This document shows, piece after piece, positions 49,355-58,462 of a DNA stretch of 64,000 bases; the first letter of the stretch is position 1, and every line of letters begins with the position of its first letter. Origin of the DNA: Mycobacterium sp. OAS707 (lineage in GTDB: Bacteria; Actinomycetota; Actinomycetes; Mycobacteriales; Mycobacteriaceae); the NCBI RefSeq assembly GCF_014873705.1, contig NZ_JADBDS010000002.1, forward strand, positions 558,001 through 622,000, read 5' to 3'. The notes below the pieces were generated by a model, which was not told the origin of the DNA, ran no database searches, and saw nothing but the letters and a program-made list of their open reading frames with translations. The position numbers were made by a program, and so were the translations under genes.

Positions 49355-50986
49355 ATGGTGCGGCCCCGATGGTCACCGGCACGCGGCTTTCGTAGCCTCG
49401 CCGGACAGTTCCTGGTGTTCCAGGTGCTGGTGGTGGCGGTCGTGCTGGTGGCCGTGGCGGCGGTGTCGGTCGCGCAGTCGACGCGGGAGTTCCGGGAGGT
49501 GCGCGGGCAGCGGATGATCGCGGTCGCCGAGAACATGGCGTCGACGCCGATCGTCCGCGACCGATACGGCGATCCGTTCGCAGGCAAGGTGCTTGCACCG
49601 GAGGTGGACCGCGCCGTGGCACTGTCGGGCGCGGGCTTGGCGGAGATCCTCAGCCCCGACGGAACCGTGCGGGTGTCCTCGGATCCGTCGCGGGTCGGCC
49701 AGCGGATGGATCTCGGCGTGAGCCGGGCCGATGAAGGCCGGGCATGGTTCGGCGACGACACCATCGATGGCGCGCACAACCTGGTGGGCCAGGTGCCGAT
49801 TCTGTCCACCGACGGTGACGTACTTGCGGTGGCGTCGGTGAGCGAGGCGTATCCGTCGGTGTGGGAACTGCTCAGCGGGGCCGGCGAACGGTTGCTGATC
49901 TACCTCGGCCTTGGTGCGGCGCTTGGCCTGCTGGCGTCGTGGCTGCTGTCGCGGAGGATCAAGCGGCATACCCGCGGGCTGGAGATCGCCGAGATCGCGA
50001 GCCTGGCCGAACATCGAGAAGCGTTGCTGCACAGCATCCGTGAAGGTGTGGTGGCGGTGAACAACGATGGCGACATCACCCTGCTCAACGACAGCGCGCA
50101 GGACTTGCTGGGGGTCGGGCCGTCGGCGGTCGGGCGTAGCGTCGACAGCGTCGGCCTGGAACCGGCAGTGGTGGAATTCCTACTGTCCGGCGAGGACGGC
50201 CGTGATGTCGTAATCGCAACCAGGACAAGAGTTTTAGCGCTCAACCGACGGGCAGCGACCAGTCAGGGTCAGCGGATCGGAACCGTGACGACGATGCGCG
50301 ACAGCACCGAACTCGCCGCATTACAGGGTCAGCTGTCGTCGCACAAGAGCGTGACGGACACGCTGCGCGCACAGACACACGAATTCGCCAACCAGCTGCA
50401 CACGATCTCGGGCCTGGTTCAGTTGGGCGAATACGACTCGGTGCGGGATCTGGTCGGAGCGCTGACGCGGCGCCGCGCGGAGATCAGCGACGCGGTGACG
50501 CAACGGATTTCCGATCCGGCGGTTGCGGCGCTGTTGATCGCGAAGACGACGCTGGCCGCGGAGGGCGGAGTATCGCTGGCGATCGCGCCGGAATCGCATC
50601 TCTCCGCATTGGACCCGGCGCTCGCCACGGATGTGATCACGTTGCTGGGCAACCTGATCGACAATGCGGTCGACGTTTCGGTTGGCGCAGATCCGGCGAA
50701 CGTCACGGTGGCTCTGCAGGACCACGATGGGCTGATGATTGCAGTGGCGGACTCCGGACCCGGCGTGCCAGAACATCTTCGCGAGGCCATCTTCGCCCGC
50801 GGCGTCACCTCGAAACCCGACGTGCCGGGTGGTCGCGGTATCGGCCTGGCGTTGGTACGCCTGGTCAGCGCGCAGCACGGTGGAACGGTGGAAGTCAGCG
50901 ACAGTCCCTCCGGCGGTGCGCTGTTCGTGGTGCGACTGCCGGTCGCGACGGCCGCGGTGGTAGCCGAGAGGGCTGCGCATGCGTGA
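49355..50986 (+). CDS. Sensor histidine kinase of the CitA/DcuS type
   Basis: The 543-residue protein from ATG 49355 has a first membrane helix (FLVFQVLVVAVVLVAVAAVSV), an extracytoplasmic Cache/PASp domain of about 130 residues and a second helix (LLIYLGLGAALGLLASWLL). A cytosolic PAS domain (EGVVAVNNDGDITLLNDSA) follows, then the H-box HEFANQLHTISGLVQLGEYD, typical of CitA/DcuS rather than ordinary kinases. The ATPase has LLGNLIDNAVDVS (N box), ADSGPGVP (G1) and GGRGIGLALVRLV (G2). It likely senses a di- or tricarboxylate outside. It is divergent from tctCBA and overlaps its response regulator by 8 bp. Confidence 0.93.
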   Translation: MVRPRWSPARGFRSLAGQFLVFQVLVVAVVLVAVAAVSVAQSTREFREVRGQRMIAVAENMASTPIVRDRYGDPFAGKVLAPEVDRAVALSGAGLAEILSPDGTVRVSSDPSRVGQRMDLGVSRADEGRAWFGDDTIDGAHNLVGQVPILSTDGDVLAVASVSEAYPSVWELLSGAGERLLIYLGLGAALGLLASWLLSRRIKRHTRGLEIAEIASLAEHREALLHSIREGVVAVNNDGDITLLNDSAQDLLGVGPSAVGRSVDSVGLEPAVVEFLLSGEDGRDVVIATRTRVLALNRRAATSQGQRIGTVTTMRDSTELAALQGQLSSHKSVTDTLRAQTHEFANQLHTISGLVQLGEYDSVRDLVGALTRRRAEISDAVTQRISDPAVAALLIAKTTLAAEGGVSLAIAPESHLSALDPALATDVITLLGNLIDNAVDVSVGADPANVTVALQDHDGLMIAVADSGPGVPEHLREAIFARGVTSKPDVPGGRGIGLALVRLVSAQHGGTVEVSDSPSGGALFVVRLPVATAAVVAERAAHA

Positions 50987-51647
50987 CGTGCTGGTGGTCG
51001 ACGACGACTTCATGGTCGCCGAGATACATCGCCGGTTCGTCGAGCAGGTTGACGGATTTCGCGCAGTCGGCGTCGCACGCACAGGGACCGAGGCGCTGTC
51101 GGCGGCCCGAGAACTGCAGCCACAGTTGATATTGCTCGACGTCTACCTGCCCGACATGACGGGCTTGGAAGTATTGCAGCGCTTGCGATCCGAGGGCGAT
51201 CGGGTTGGCGTCATCATGATCACCGCGGCGCGCGAACTCGACACGGTCAAGGGCGCCCTGGACGGCGGGGCGGCGGACTACTTGATCAAGCCGTTCGAGT
51301 TTCCGCAATTGAAGGCGAAGCTGGATGCGTTCGCGGCGCGGGCCGATGCGCTGGAGTCGGCCGGCGGTGTCGACCAGTCATTGATCGACTCACTGTTCGG
51401 CGGACCCGCCGCCGCGTCGCCGCAAGACGTGTTGCCCAAGGGCCTCGGCGCCGAGACCGGCCGGCTGGTATTGGACGCGGTGCGCGACGCCGGGGAGGTA
51501 TCGGCAGCGGAATGCGCTGACCTGGTGGGTATTTCGCGGGTCAGCGCACGCCGCTACCTCGAGCATTACCTCAGCACCGGCGCGTTGGAACTGCGACTGC
51601 AGTACGGCGTCGGGCGGCCAGAACGGCGATACCGTTCGGTGCGCTAG
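50979..51647 (+). CDS. Response regulator of the CitB/DcuR type
   Basis: The 222-residue protein has a receiver domain with acidic residues D8-D10, phospho-acceptor D54 in LILLDVYLPDMTG, Thr in MITAARE and Lys in YLIKPFEFPQLKAK. A linker follows, then a small DNA-binding domain with the block SAAECADLVGISRVSARRYL, the CitB-type helix-turn-helix. Paired with the kinase encoded just upstream, it probably activates the divergent tct operon. Its last four bases overlap the convergent DUF222/HNH gene. Confidence 0.93.
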   Translation: MRDVLVVDDDFMVAEIHRRFVEQVDGFRAVGVARTGTEALSAARELQPQLILLDVYLPDMTGLEVLQRLRSEGDRVGVIMITAARELDTVKGALDGGAADYLIKPFEFPQLKAKLDAFAARADALESAGGVDQSLIDSLFGGPAAASPQDVLPKGLGAETGRLVLDAVRDAGEVSAAECADLVGISRVSARRYLEHYLSTGALELRLQYGVGRPERRYRSVR

Positions 51648-53236
51648 AAGGGTGGATCGTCGTCGACTGGTTGTGGGGCCGGTGGTGGTTTCCAGCCCGG
51701 TGGGAGTTCTTCGGGTTCGAAGGGGTCGTTGATCCAGGTCGAGAAGGGGCTGGTGCTGTGTTGTCTGCCTTTGAAGAAGATCAGCCAGCGCCGTGATTGG
51801 TTGCGCCACTTACGCAGTTCGATCTCGCGTTTGACGGCGTAATTGACCCGCCGATTCTCGGCGTTGATTGGCCGCTGCTCGCTGAGCTTGGCCCGTGCAC
51901 GCGCAATGCGCTTGGCCTTCTCCTTCGCGTGGTTGCGTTTACGCGGAGTGGGCGCCCGACAAGCCTGACGCAGTTGCGGGAACAAGTCGAACCCGGCCGG
52001 GGTGGTGGTGTATCGGCGGCCGGTCGGTGAGGTCCATACGATGCTGCCGTCAGCCAACTGCTCATCACGCCAGCCACCGGTCCCACTATGGAAAGTTTTC
52101 AGCCGGTGATGGCCGCGGCAGTAACAAGCCAAATCCCAGAACACGGTCCATCCCCCGCTTCTGGGGTCGGCGTGATTGAACGGCACCGTGTGGTCGAGAT
52201 CGCAGATCGCGGCCTTGCGGTCGCAACCGGGGAACCGACACGTCAAGTCCCGATTCCGAATCCACCGCTCCAACGCTGCCGAGGGCTGATAGCGCAACGC
52301 CTCTTCCACGGTGGGTGCTGGGCATTCCACCGGCCGGATCGATGCTGTCTCGGCAAGCTCGCGGACCTGTTCGGCGTCGATGACCCCGTAGCCCTCCAGA
52401 TACCCGGGCTGCTCACTGTCACCAGCAACGGTGGCCTCGGTGGCGATCACATTCAGTACCGTGGCCACCCCGCCAACCGCCGACTCAGCCGCGGCGGCAC
52501 GCGACGGGCAGTCGGGCTGCCCACAATCACAGGTCAGATTGCGGCGCTCGCACAGTGCGGTGATCGCATCGGCGCGGCGCTGGGTCACGGTGCGCGAATC
52601 GGTGGCACACACCGATGTGGCCAGCTGGGAGAGCGTCTGATCGAACAGTGCGGCGGCGGTGGCCGGCAGGCTGCCCCGGACTTGGGCGGTGCCGTCGGGC
52701 ATTGGAGTAACCGTCAGGTGGCGTTCGTCATGGGCGCGTATCCGGCGTTCCTTGACCGCGGCGGGGTCGACCACGCGTACCGCGGCATCGACGGCGTTGA
52801 TGATGCGCCGCCGCGACCAGCACTGCCATCTGCTGATCCGCTGCGCCAGCGCGGCATCCAACTCCGCCACCAAGACCGGGTCAGTCACCAGGTCGGTGCG
52901 CGCGATGATCAGCGCTACCGTGCGCCAATCAGTGGCACCTTCGGCCAGCAGCGCAGCGATCTTGGGCAGCCGGACATCGAGTGCCTCTGCTTGGCCGACG
53001 AGATGCTGCGCACTCATCGCCGAAAGGTTCATCGCCGCCGACACCTCGGCGGTGGTGCGGGCGAAGCCGGTGATCATCGACCACCCCGGATCCGGATCGG
53101 TGTCTTCGGCCTCGGCGGTGCGCAATGCCAACAGGGCCGCGATAGCCGCGCACCGGCGCGCCATCAGCGCCGACTCCTCACGCTGGCTTGCCTCGATCTC
53201 CCCGACCAAGGCGTCCGCACCAGCATCTTCGAACAT
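51644..53236 (-). CDS. DUF222/HNH endonuclease-domain protein (13E12 family)
   Basis: The 530-residue protein from ATG 53236 has an N-terminal DUF222 region (about residues 20-300) and a C-terminal HNH domain: LTCRFPGCDRKAAICDLDHT, VPFNHADPRSGGWTVFWDL and ACYCRGHHRLKT, with the Cys pairs and DH..H motif needed for Zn and metal. A Cys-rich insert (LTCDCGQPDCPSR) lies in the centre. This is the mycobacterial 13E12 repeat family, present in several copies in most genomes; some copies in M. tuberculosis serve as phage integration sites. No direct repeats or integrase are seen around this copy. Whether it cleaves DNA is unknown. Confidence 0.9.
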   Translation of the reverse strand: MFEDAGADALVGEIEASQREESALMARRCAAIAALLALRTAEAEDTDPDPGWSMITGFARTTAEVSAAMNLSAMSAQHLVGQAEALDVRLPKIAALLAEGATDWRTVALIIARTDLVTDPVLVAELDAALAQRISRWQCWSRRRIINAVDAAVRVVDPAAVKERRIRAHDERHLTVTPMPDGTAQVRGSLPATAAALFDQTLSQLATSVCATDSRTVTQRRADAITALCERRNLTCDCGQPDCPSRAAAAESAVGGVATVLNVIATEATVAGDSEQPGYLEGYGVIDAEQVRELAETASIRPVECPAPTVEEALRYQPSAALERWIRNRDLTCRFPGCDRKAAICDLDHTVPFNHADPRSGGWTVFWDLACYCRGHHRLKTFHSGTGGWRDEQLADGSIVWTSPTGRRYTTTPAGFDLFPQLRQACRAPTPRKRNHAKEKAKRIARARAKLSEQRPINAENRRVNYAVKREIELRKWRNQSRRWLIFFKGRQHSTSPFSTWINDPFEPEELPPGWKPPPAPQPVDDDPPF

Positions 53237-53318
53237 GTGTTCGATTATGCCACCGCGGTCCGACAGAAATTGAGTGTCCACAACCTGGGCTAGAACATCG
53301 TCGGCCGCACGAACTGGC

Positions 53319-54851
53319 TCACAACCTTCCCGTGAGCCGATCGCGATACGACCGACCGTCGGGGTCGTAGATCATCCGATAAGCCGGCTCGGCCCACAGC
53401 CGCGTCAGTACGCCGAGCCGTTCGGCGTTGTGCGTTCGCAGCCGGCCCGGCGGCCGCGGTCCACGGCAACCGGAGGCGTACCACGCATCCAGGGCCTCGG
53501 CGGCAGCCACCATCGCGTCCACCGCCGCGTCCGTATCGGCCAGTCGATCCTCGTCGTCGAGATCCAAGTGTTCACGCATCAGCCGCAGGCGAAGATCACG
53601 CGCGAACTCGCCGGTGTCATCCAGTACTGCACAAGACAATTCGCTGTCATGCGTCCACGACCGCCGGTTGAAGTTGTCGCTCCCGACGCATGCCCAGACG
53701 TCATCGATTACGCATACCTTTGCGTGCACATACACCGGCGTGCCCTGGTGGTTCTCCACATCGAACACATGCACCCGCTGTGGACTGGCCGCCTTGCACG
53801 CATCGATCGCCTGCCGCCGGCCAATCATGTTGGGCGGCAGGGACAGTCGTCCATCGACATCCGGGAACCGCGGCACCACCGCAACAAGATGCAACTCCGG
53901 GTTATCGGCCAGCGCGCGGGCGAACAGCTGCGCGACCCGCTTCGACCACAGGTACTGATCCTCCAGATAGATCAGCCGCCGCGCGCGTCGCACCGCCTTG
54001 CTGTAGCCCCGCGCAACGCTGCGCTCCCCTCGTGGCGCGAAGTCGTATTCGAAATGCGCGTCGGGATAAGTGCGCAACACCTGCACAGCGTGCGGGCCGC
54101 ACTCCGGCGGGTCCGGCGGCCGCTCTGGCAACTCGCCCGCCTTCAGATCCGCGCCGCGCAGCTTGTCTGTGATCCATGCGATCGGCGACAACGTGTCCAA
54201 CGGCGCGGGATCGTTCCACCGTTCTCGAAAGGTCAGATCCAACGCCCCGACTACCGGCCCCTGCAGCCGCAATTGCACGTCGTGCCACGGTGGATGCTCG
54301 CCATAACGCGGCGACATCTGCACCGCCTGCCGGTCACCGCGATGCTCCGCATCGTCGCGGCGCGAGTGGCACAGGTCGATCCCCCCGGCGAACGCCACGT
54401 CCCGCGACGGGTCTTCCGGATGCCGCAGCACCACCAGCTTCTGATGGTGCGAGCCACCGAACCGGACCCGCTGATCGAGCAGCACCTCGCCCCCCGCCTC
54501 TTCGATCGCCTCGCCGAGGTGCTGGTTCTCTTCCTCGCTGTAGGCGAACTTGTCCAGGTGTGAGCGCCACACCAACCCCTTCACGACGACGCCGCGCTTG
54601 GCTGCCGCGGTGAACAGTTCCCGGATAGTCGGCCCGTCGTCGCGCATCTTCTGGTCCGGATCGCCACGCCAGTCGGTGAAGAACAGGTGGTCTCCCGCTC
54701 CCAGCGCCTCCACCTCGGTGGCCAGGCGGTCAAAGTAGGTCGCGCCGTGAATCAACGGCTCAACCCGATTGCCTTCACACCACGCCGGAAGCTTCGACGC
54801 GGGATTGCCGCGTTCTGCTTCCGTGAGAAACCAATCGGTCCGATCCGACAT
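53319..54851 (-). CDS. Phospholipase D-family protein (tandem paralogue A)
   Basis: The 510-residue soluble protein has two HKD regions. The first is GGSHHQKLVVLRHPEDPSRD, with GGIDLCHSRRDD following, where about eight extra residues separate the Lys from the Asp. The second is the canonical YVHAKVCVIDDVWACVGSDN with NRRSWTHDSEL. Regions such as GDHLFFTDWRGDPDQKMRDD and YLEDQYLWSKRVAQLF are shared with the next gene upstream, so the two are tandem duplicates. No signal peptide is seen, so it is cytosolic or membrane-peripheral. It probably acts on phosphodiester bonds of phospholipids; the substrate is unproven. Confidence 0.9.
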   Translation of the reverse strand: MSDRTDWFLTEAERGNPASKLPAWCEGNRVEPLIHGATYFDRLATEVEALGAGDHLFFTDWRGDPDQKMRDDGPTIRELFTAAAKRGVVVKGLVWRSHLDKFAYSEEENQHLGEAIEEAGGEVLLDQRVRFGGSHHQKLVVLRHPEDPSRDVAFAGGIDLCHSRRDDAEHRGDRQAVQMSPRYGEHPPWHDVQLRLQGPVVGALDLTFRERWNDPAPLDTLSPIAWITDKLRGADLKAGELPERPPDPPECGPHAVQVLRTYPDAHFEYDFAPRGERSVARGYSKAVRRARRLIYLEDQYLWSKRVAQLFARALADNPELHLVAVVPRFPDVDGRLSLPPNMIGRRQAIDACKAASPQRVHVFDVENHQGTPVYVHAKVCVIDDVWACVGSDNFNRRSWTHDSELSCAVLDDTGEFARDLRLRLMREHLDLDDEDRLADTDAAVDAMVAAAEALDAWYASGCRGPRPPGRLRTHNAERLGVLTRLWAEPAYRMIYDPDGRSYRDRLTGRL

Positions 54852-54894
54852 TTCGAAGGATTGCCCAATTGACGCCGAAGTTAACCGGCCGGAT

Positions 54895-56439
54895 TCACAA
54901 CCGGCGCCTCACGCGGTCGAGATACGACCGGCCATCTGGGTCGTAGAGCAACCGGTACACCGGTTCGGCCCACATGCGGTTGATCGGATGAAGCCGTTCG
55001 GCCTTGTGCACCCGCAACCGCCCCGGCGGACGCGGTCCCAAGCCGCCTGACTCATACCACCTGTCCAGCTCCTGCGCAGACGCGACGATCTCGCCGACCG
55101 CGCTGGCCGCATCGACCAAGCCGCCGTCCTCGCTGCCGTCGGCTGCCCGATCCAAATGCTCACGCAGCAATCGCAATCGAAGGTCGCGCGCGAACGCACC
55201 GCTTTCATCCACCACCGCACACGACAGCTCGCTGTCATGTGTCCACGACCGTCTGTTGAAGTTGTCGCTACCGATACAGGCCCACTCATCGTCGAGAACA
55301 CAAACCTTGGAATGCACGTATACCGGTGTGCCCTCGCGGTTTTCGACGTCGAATACATGCACACGTCCAGGCCCTGCGCGGCGGCACTCATCGATCGCCA
55401 GATGCCTGCCAACCAACGTCGGCGGCCCGCCCAGTCCGCCCTCCAGGTCGAAGAAGCGCGGTACCAACGCAATTAGATGCAACTCCGGGTTGGCGGTCAG
55501 CGCGTCGACGAACAGCTGCGCGACCTCTTCTGACCAAAGATATTGATCCTCAAGATAAATCAAACGTTTCGCGCGCTGAACCGCTTTTGTGTACCCGCGT
55601 GCGATGCTGCGCTCCCCGCTCTTGGCGAACTCGTAATGGAACAGCGCGTCGCCGTACGTACGCAACACCTGCACCGTGTGCGGTCCGCACGGCGGCGGAT
55701 CCGGCGGCTGCTCCGGCAACGGGCCCGGCGTCACGTCCGCGCCCTGCGCCTTGTCGCGTATCCATCCGATCGGGTCCAACAGATTCAGCGGCGCCTTCGA
55801 AGTCCACCGTTCGCGAAACGACGTGTCCAACGCGCCGACAACCGGACCACGGAGCTCCAGTTGCACGTCGTGCCAGGGCGGCGTGTCCCCATAGCGATTC
55901 GACATCCGCACCGCTTGCGGATCGCCGAGGTGCGATGCGTCGTCGCGGCGCGAGTGACAGAGATCGATGCCACCGGTGAACGCGACATCGAGCGTTGGGT
56001 CGTCGGGGTGCCTGATGACGACCAGTCGCTGATGGTGCGACCCGCCGATGCGGACGCGCTGATCCAGCAGCACCTCGCCGCCGGCCCGCTCGATCGCCTC
56101 GCCCAGATGGCGGTTCTGCTCTTCGTTGAACTGGAATCTGTTGGGATGTGACCGCCACATCAGCCCCTTGACGATCACTCCCCGCTCCGCCGCCGCACGG
56201 AAAAGTTCTCCGACCGTAGGGCCGTGCTCGCGCAGCTTCTGGTCGGCGTCCCCACGCCAGTCGGCGAAAAACAGATGATCGCCGGGCCCAAGCGCCTCGA
56301 CTTCGGTGACGAGACGGTCGAAGTAGGCCGCCCCGTCGATCAACGCCTCTGCCCGGCTGCCCTCCGACCATGCTGGCAGGTCCGAGTCGGGATTACCGCG
56401 CTGCGATTCCGTGAGGAGCCAGTCGGTCAGCTTGGACAC
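54895..56439 (-). CDS. Phospholipase D-family protein (tandem paralogue B)
   Basis: The 514-residue protein is co-linear with its downstream neighbour (43 bp away) along its whole length, including GDHLFFADWRGDADQKLREH, GGIDLCHSRRDDASH and LIYLEDQYLWSEEVAQLFVD. The second motif YVHSKVCVLDDEWACIGSDN is intact. In the first motif the Lys is replaced by Arg (GGSHHQRLVVIRHPDD), so the catalytic pair is not standard and activity may differ from paralogue A. It diverges from the beta-lactamase-fold lipoprotein gene over 56 bp. No signal peptide is seen. Confidence 0.9.
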   Translation of the reverse strand: MSKLTDWLLTESQRGNPDSDLPAWSEGSRAEALIDGAAYFDRLVTEVEALGPGDHLFFADWRGDADQKLREHGPTVGELFRAAAERGVIVKGLMWRSHPNRFQFNEEQNRHLGEAIERAGGEVLLDQRVRIGGSHHQRLVVIRHPDDPTLDVAFTGGIDLCHSRRDDASHLGDPQAVRMSNRYGDTPPWHDVQLELRGPVVGALDTSFRERWTSKAPLNLLDPIGWIRDKAQGADVTPGPLPEQPPDPPPCGPHTVQVLRTYGDALFHYEFAKSGERSIARGYTKAVQRAKRLIYLEDQYLWSEEVAQLFVDALTANPELHLIALVPRFFDLEGGLGGPPTLVGRHLAIDECRRAGPGRVHVFDVENREGTPVYVHSKVCVLDDEWACIGSDNFNRRSWTHDSELSCAVVDESGAFARDLRLRLLREHLDRAADGSEDGGLVDAASAVGEIVASAQELDRWYESGGLGPRPPGRLRVHKAERLHPINRMWAEPVYRLLYDPDGRSYLDRVRRRL

Positions 56440-56495
56440 GCTGTTGGATACCCAGAAACGAGTAATCCCGCGCGCGGCTCTGCAAAACTCCGGAC

Positions 56496-57728
56496 ATGAC
56501 CGCCGTACGGCGTTTTCTCGCGATCACCGGCGTCCTCGTCACACTGACCGGCTGCGTGCCAGGCGCATTACCGACCGCGACTCCGACCTCGACCACCGAC
56601 ACCGGCAAGGCCGACGCCGTGATGCGGATCGTGCGCGACACCATGGCCGAAAAACATCTCAAGGCCGTCATCGTGCGCGTGACCATCGACGGCAAGGAAG
56701 TCGTCACCCAAGCCGTCGGCGAATCGATGACCGGTGTGCCAGCGACGACAGCGATGCATTTCCGCAACGGCGCCGTCGCCATCTCGTACGTCTCCACGTT
56801 GCTGCTCAAGCTCGTCGACGAGAAGAAGGTCAGCCTTGACGACAAGCTATCGAAGTGGCTGCCGGAGATACCCAATGCCGACAAGGTCACGCTCGGCCAG
56901 CTCGCCCAGATGACGTCGGGCTACGTCGACTACGTCATCGGCAACACCGCGATGAACAACGCCCTGTACGCAAACCCGTTCCGGCGCTGGACCGTCCACG
57001 ACCTCCTCGGTTATGCCGTCAACCAGCCGCTGCTGTACGCGCCAGGCACCAACTGGAACTACGCGCACACCAACTACGTGCTGCTCGGCATGGCACTCGA
57101 GAAGGCCACGGGCCAAGAGATGTCGAAACTGTTGTCGGACAAGGTGCTTCGTCCGCTCGGGCTGACGAACACGGACAACAACCTCACCCCCGAGATTCCG
57201 TTGCCCGTGCTGCACGCGTTCAGCTCCGAGCGCCGCGCCTTCCTCAAGATCCCGGCGGGCACACCGTTTTACGAGGAGTCGACGTTCTGGGACCCGTCAT
57301 GGACCATCACCCACGGCGCCATCCAGACCACCAACATCTACGACATGGAAGCGACGGCGGTGGGCATCGGCTCCGGCCGGCTACTCAACGCCGACTCCTA
57401 CAAGAAGATGGTGTCGACCGCCCTGCGCGGCAAGACCCACAAACAGGCCGGCTGCACCACTTGCGACGAGATGACCGATGCCTACACCTACGGCCTCGGC
57501 ATCGTCATCACCGGCAACTGGCTGGTGCAGAACCCGATGTTCGGCGGCTACGGCGCGATCGAGGCGTACTTACCTTCTCAGAAGATCGCAATTGCCGCCG
57601 CGGTCACGTTCAACCCCGAAGCGTTCGACGACCAGGGCGACTACGACAACGCCGCTGACCCACTGTTCCGCAAGATCGCCGCCGAGCTTGCCCCCGAGGA
57701 TGCGCCACCCCTGCCGCCAAAGAAATAA
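56496..57728 (+). CDS. Beta-lactamase-fold lipoprotein lacking the catalytic Ser-x-x-Lys
   Basis: The 410-residue lipoprotein has a lipobox LTGC (Cys near residue 20). The mature part follows the class C beta-lactamase/DD-peptidase-like pattern, with LLKLVDEKKVSLDDKLSKWL, VTLGQLAQMTSGYVDY, YAPGTNWNYAHTNYVLLGMA and LEKATGQEMSKLLSDKVLRP. However, where active relatives have FR-x-G-S-x-x-K, this protein reads HFRNGAVAISYVS, so both the nucleophile Ser and the Lys are gone. The third motif (GYGAIEAYLPS) also lacks the usual His/Lys. It is therefore probably a non-catalytic binding or scaffolding protein. The stop overlaps the next start by one base (TAATG). Confidence 0.86.
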   Translation: MTAVRRFLAITGVLVTLTGCVPGALPTATPTSTTDTGKADAVMRIVRDTMAEKHLKAVIVRVTIDGKEVVTQAVGESMTGVPATTAMHFRNGAVAISYVSTLLLKLVDEKKVSLDDKLSKWLPEIPNADKVTLGQLAQMTSGYVDYVIGNTAMNNALYANPFRRWTVHDLLGYAVNQPLLYAPGTNWNYAHTNYVLLGMALEKATGQEMSKLLSDKVLRPLGLTNTDNNLTPEIPLPVLHAFSSERRAFLKIPAGTPFYEESTFWDPSWTITHGAIQTTNIYDMEATAVGIGSGRLLNADSYKKMVSTALRGKTHKQAGCTTCDEMTDAYTYGLGIVITGNWLVQNPMFGGYGAIEAYLPSQKIAIAAAVTFNPEAFDDQGDYDNAADPLFRKIAAELAPEDAPPLPPKK

Positions 57729-58462
57729 TGTCCCCCGTGGCACCCAAGGTCCTGTTTCTGGTCAACGAACACCTCGCGACCGAGGCTCTACTCGGCGACG
57801 CGTTCACGGAATCCGGTTTCGACGTCGACACCTTCGAAGTGGTGCCTGCCGAACGCATCGACAGCCCTGCAGGCGACGTGACGTTCCCCGACCCGGCCGG
57901 CTACGACGTGATCGTTCCGCTCGGCGCGCGCTGGCCGGTTTACGACGAGGCGTTGCAACGCACGTGGGTGGGCGCCGAAACCCAACTCGTGCGCGACGCC
58001 GCCGATGCCGGGGTCGCGTTACTTGGCGTGTGCTTCGGCGGTCAGCTGCTCGCCCAGGCCTTCGGCGGCTCGGTGGCGCGGTCGACCGTGCCGGAAATCG
58101 GTTGGTACGACGTCGAAACCGACGACCCGGATCTGGTGCCGGGTGGGCCCTGGTTTCAATGGCATTTCGACCGGTGGACATTGCCGCCGGGTGCCACCGA
58201 GATCGCAAGGACGGCGAACTCGTCGCAGGCGTTCGTCCTCGGTCGTGCGCTCGCGCTGCAGTTTCACCCGGAGATCGACGCGAAGCTGCTCGACGTGTGG
58301 CTGGCCGACGACCGCGACGGCGAAGTGGTCCAAGCCGGCCTCAGTCACGACGAATTACGTAAGCGCACAACCGAACTCGCCGACGACGTCGGCAACAGAA
58401 TCCGCGGCCTGGTACGCGGCTTCCTGACACACGTGGCGCGTCAGCCCTGCCCGAGTTCGTGA
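57728..58462 (+). CDS. Class I glutamine amidotransferase-like protein
   Basis: The 244-residue protein has the triad of class I amidotransferases: the nucleophile Cys in LLGVCFGGQLLAQAFG and the His-x-Glu in ALQFHPEIDAK. An oxyanion-type segment IVPLGARWPVYDEA is also present. No synthetase domain is fused or adjacent, so it may be a stand-alone amidase or an unassigned subunit, as with many GuaA-like small proteins. It is translationally coupled to the lipoprotein gene and overlaps the convergent epimerase by 22 bp. Confidence 0.86.
   Translation: MSPVAPKVLFLVNEHLATEALLGDAFTESGFDVDTFEVVPAERIDSPAGDVTFPDPAGYDVIVPLGARWPVYDEALQRTWVGAETQLVRDAADAGVALLGVCFGGQLLAQAFGGSVARSTVPEIGWYDVETDDPDLVPGGPWFQWHFDRWTLPPGATEIARTANSSQAFVLGRALALQFHPEIDAKLLDVWLADDRDGEVVQAGLSHDELRKRTTELADDVGNRIRGLVRGFLTHVARQPCPSS

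Noticed and set aside
51644..53236. DUF222/HNH gene as a mobile intron or a prophage piece
   Set aside because: It is an intact stand-alone gene of a common mycobacterial family. No terminal repeats, reverse transcriptase, intron core or phage genes surround it.
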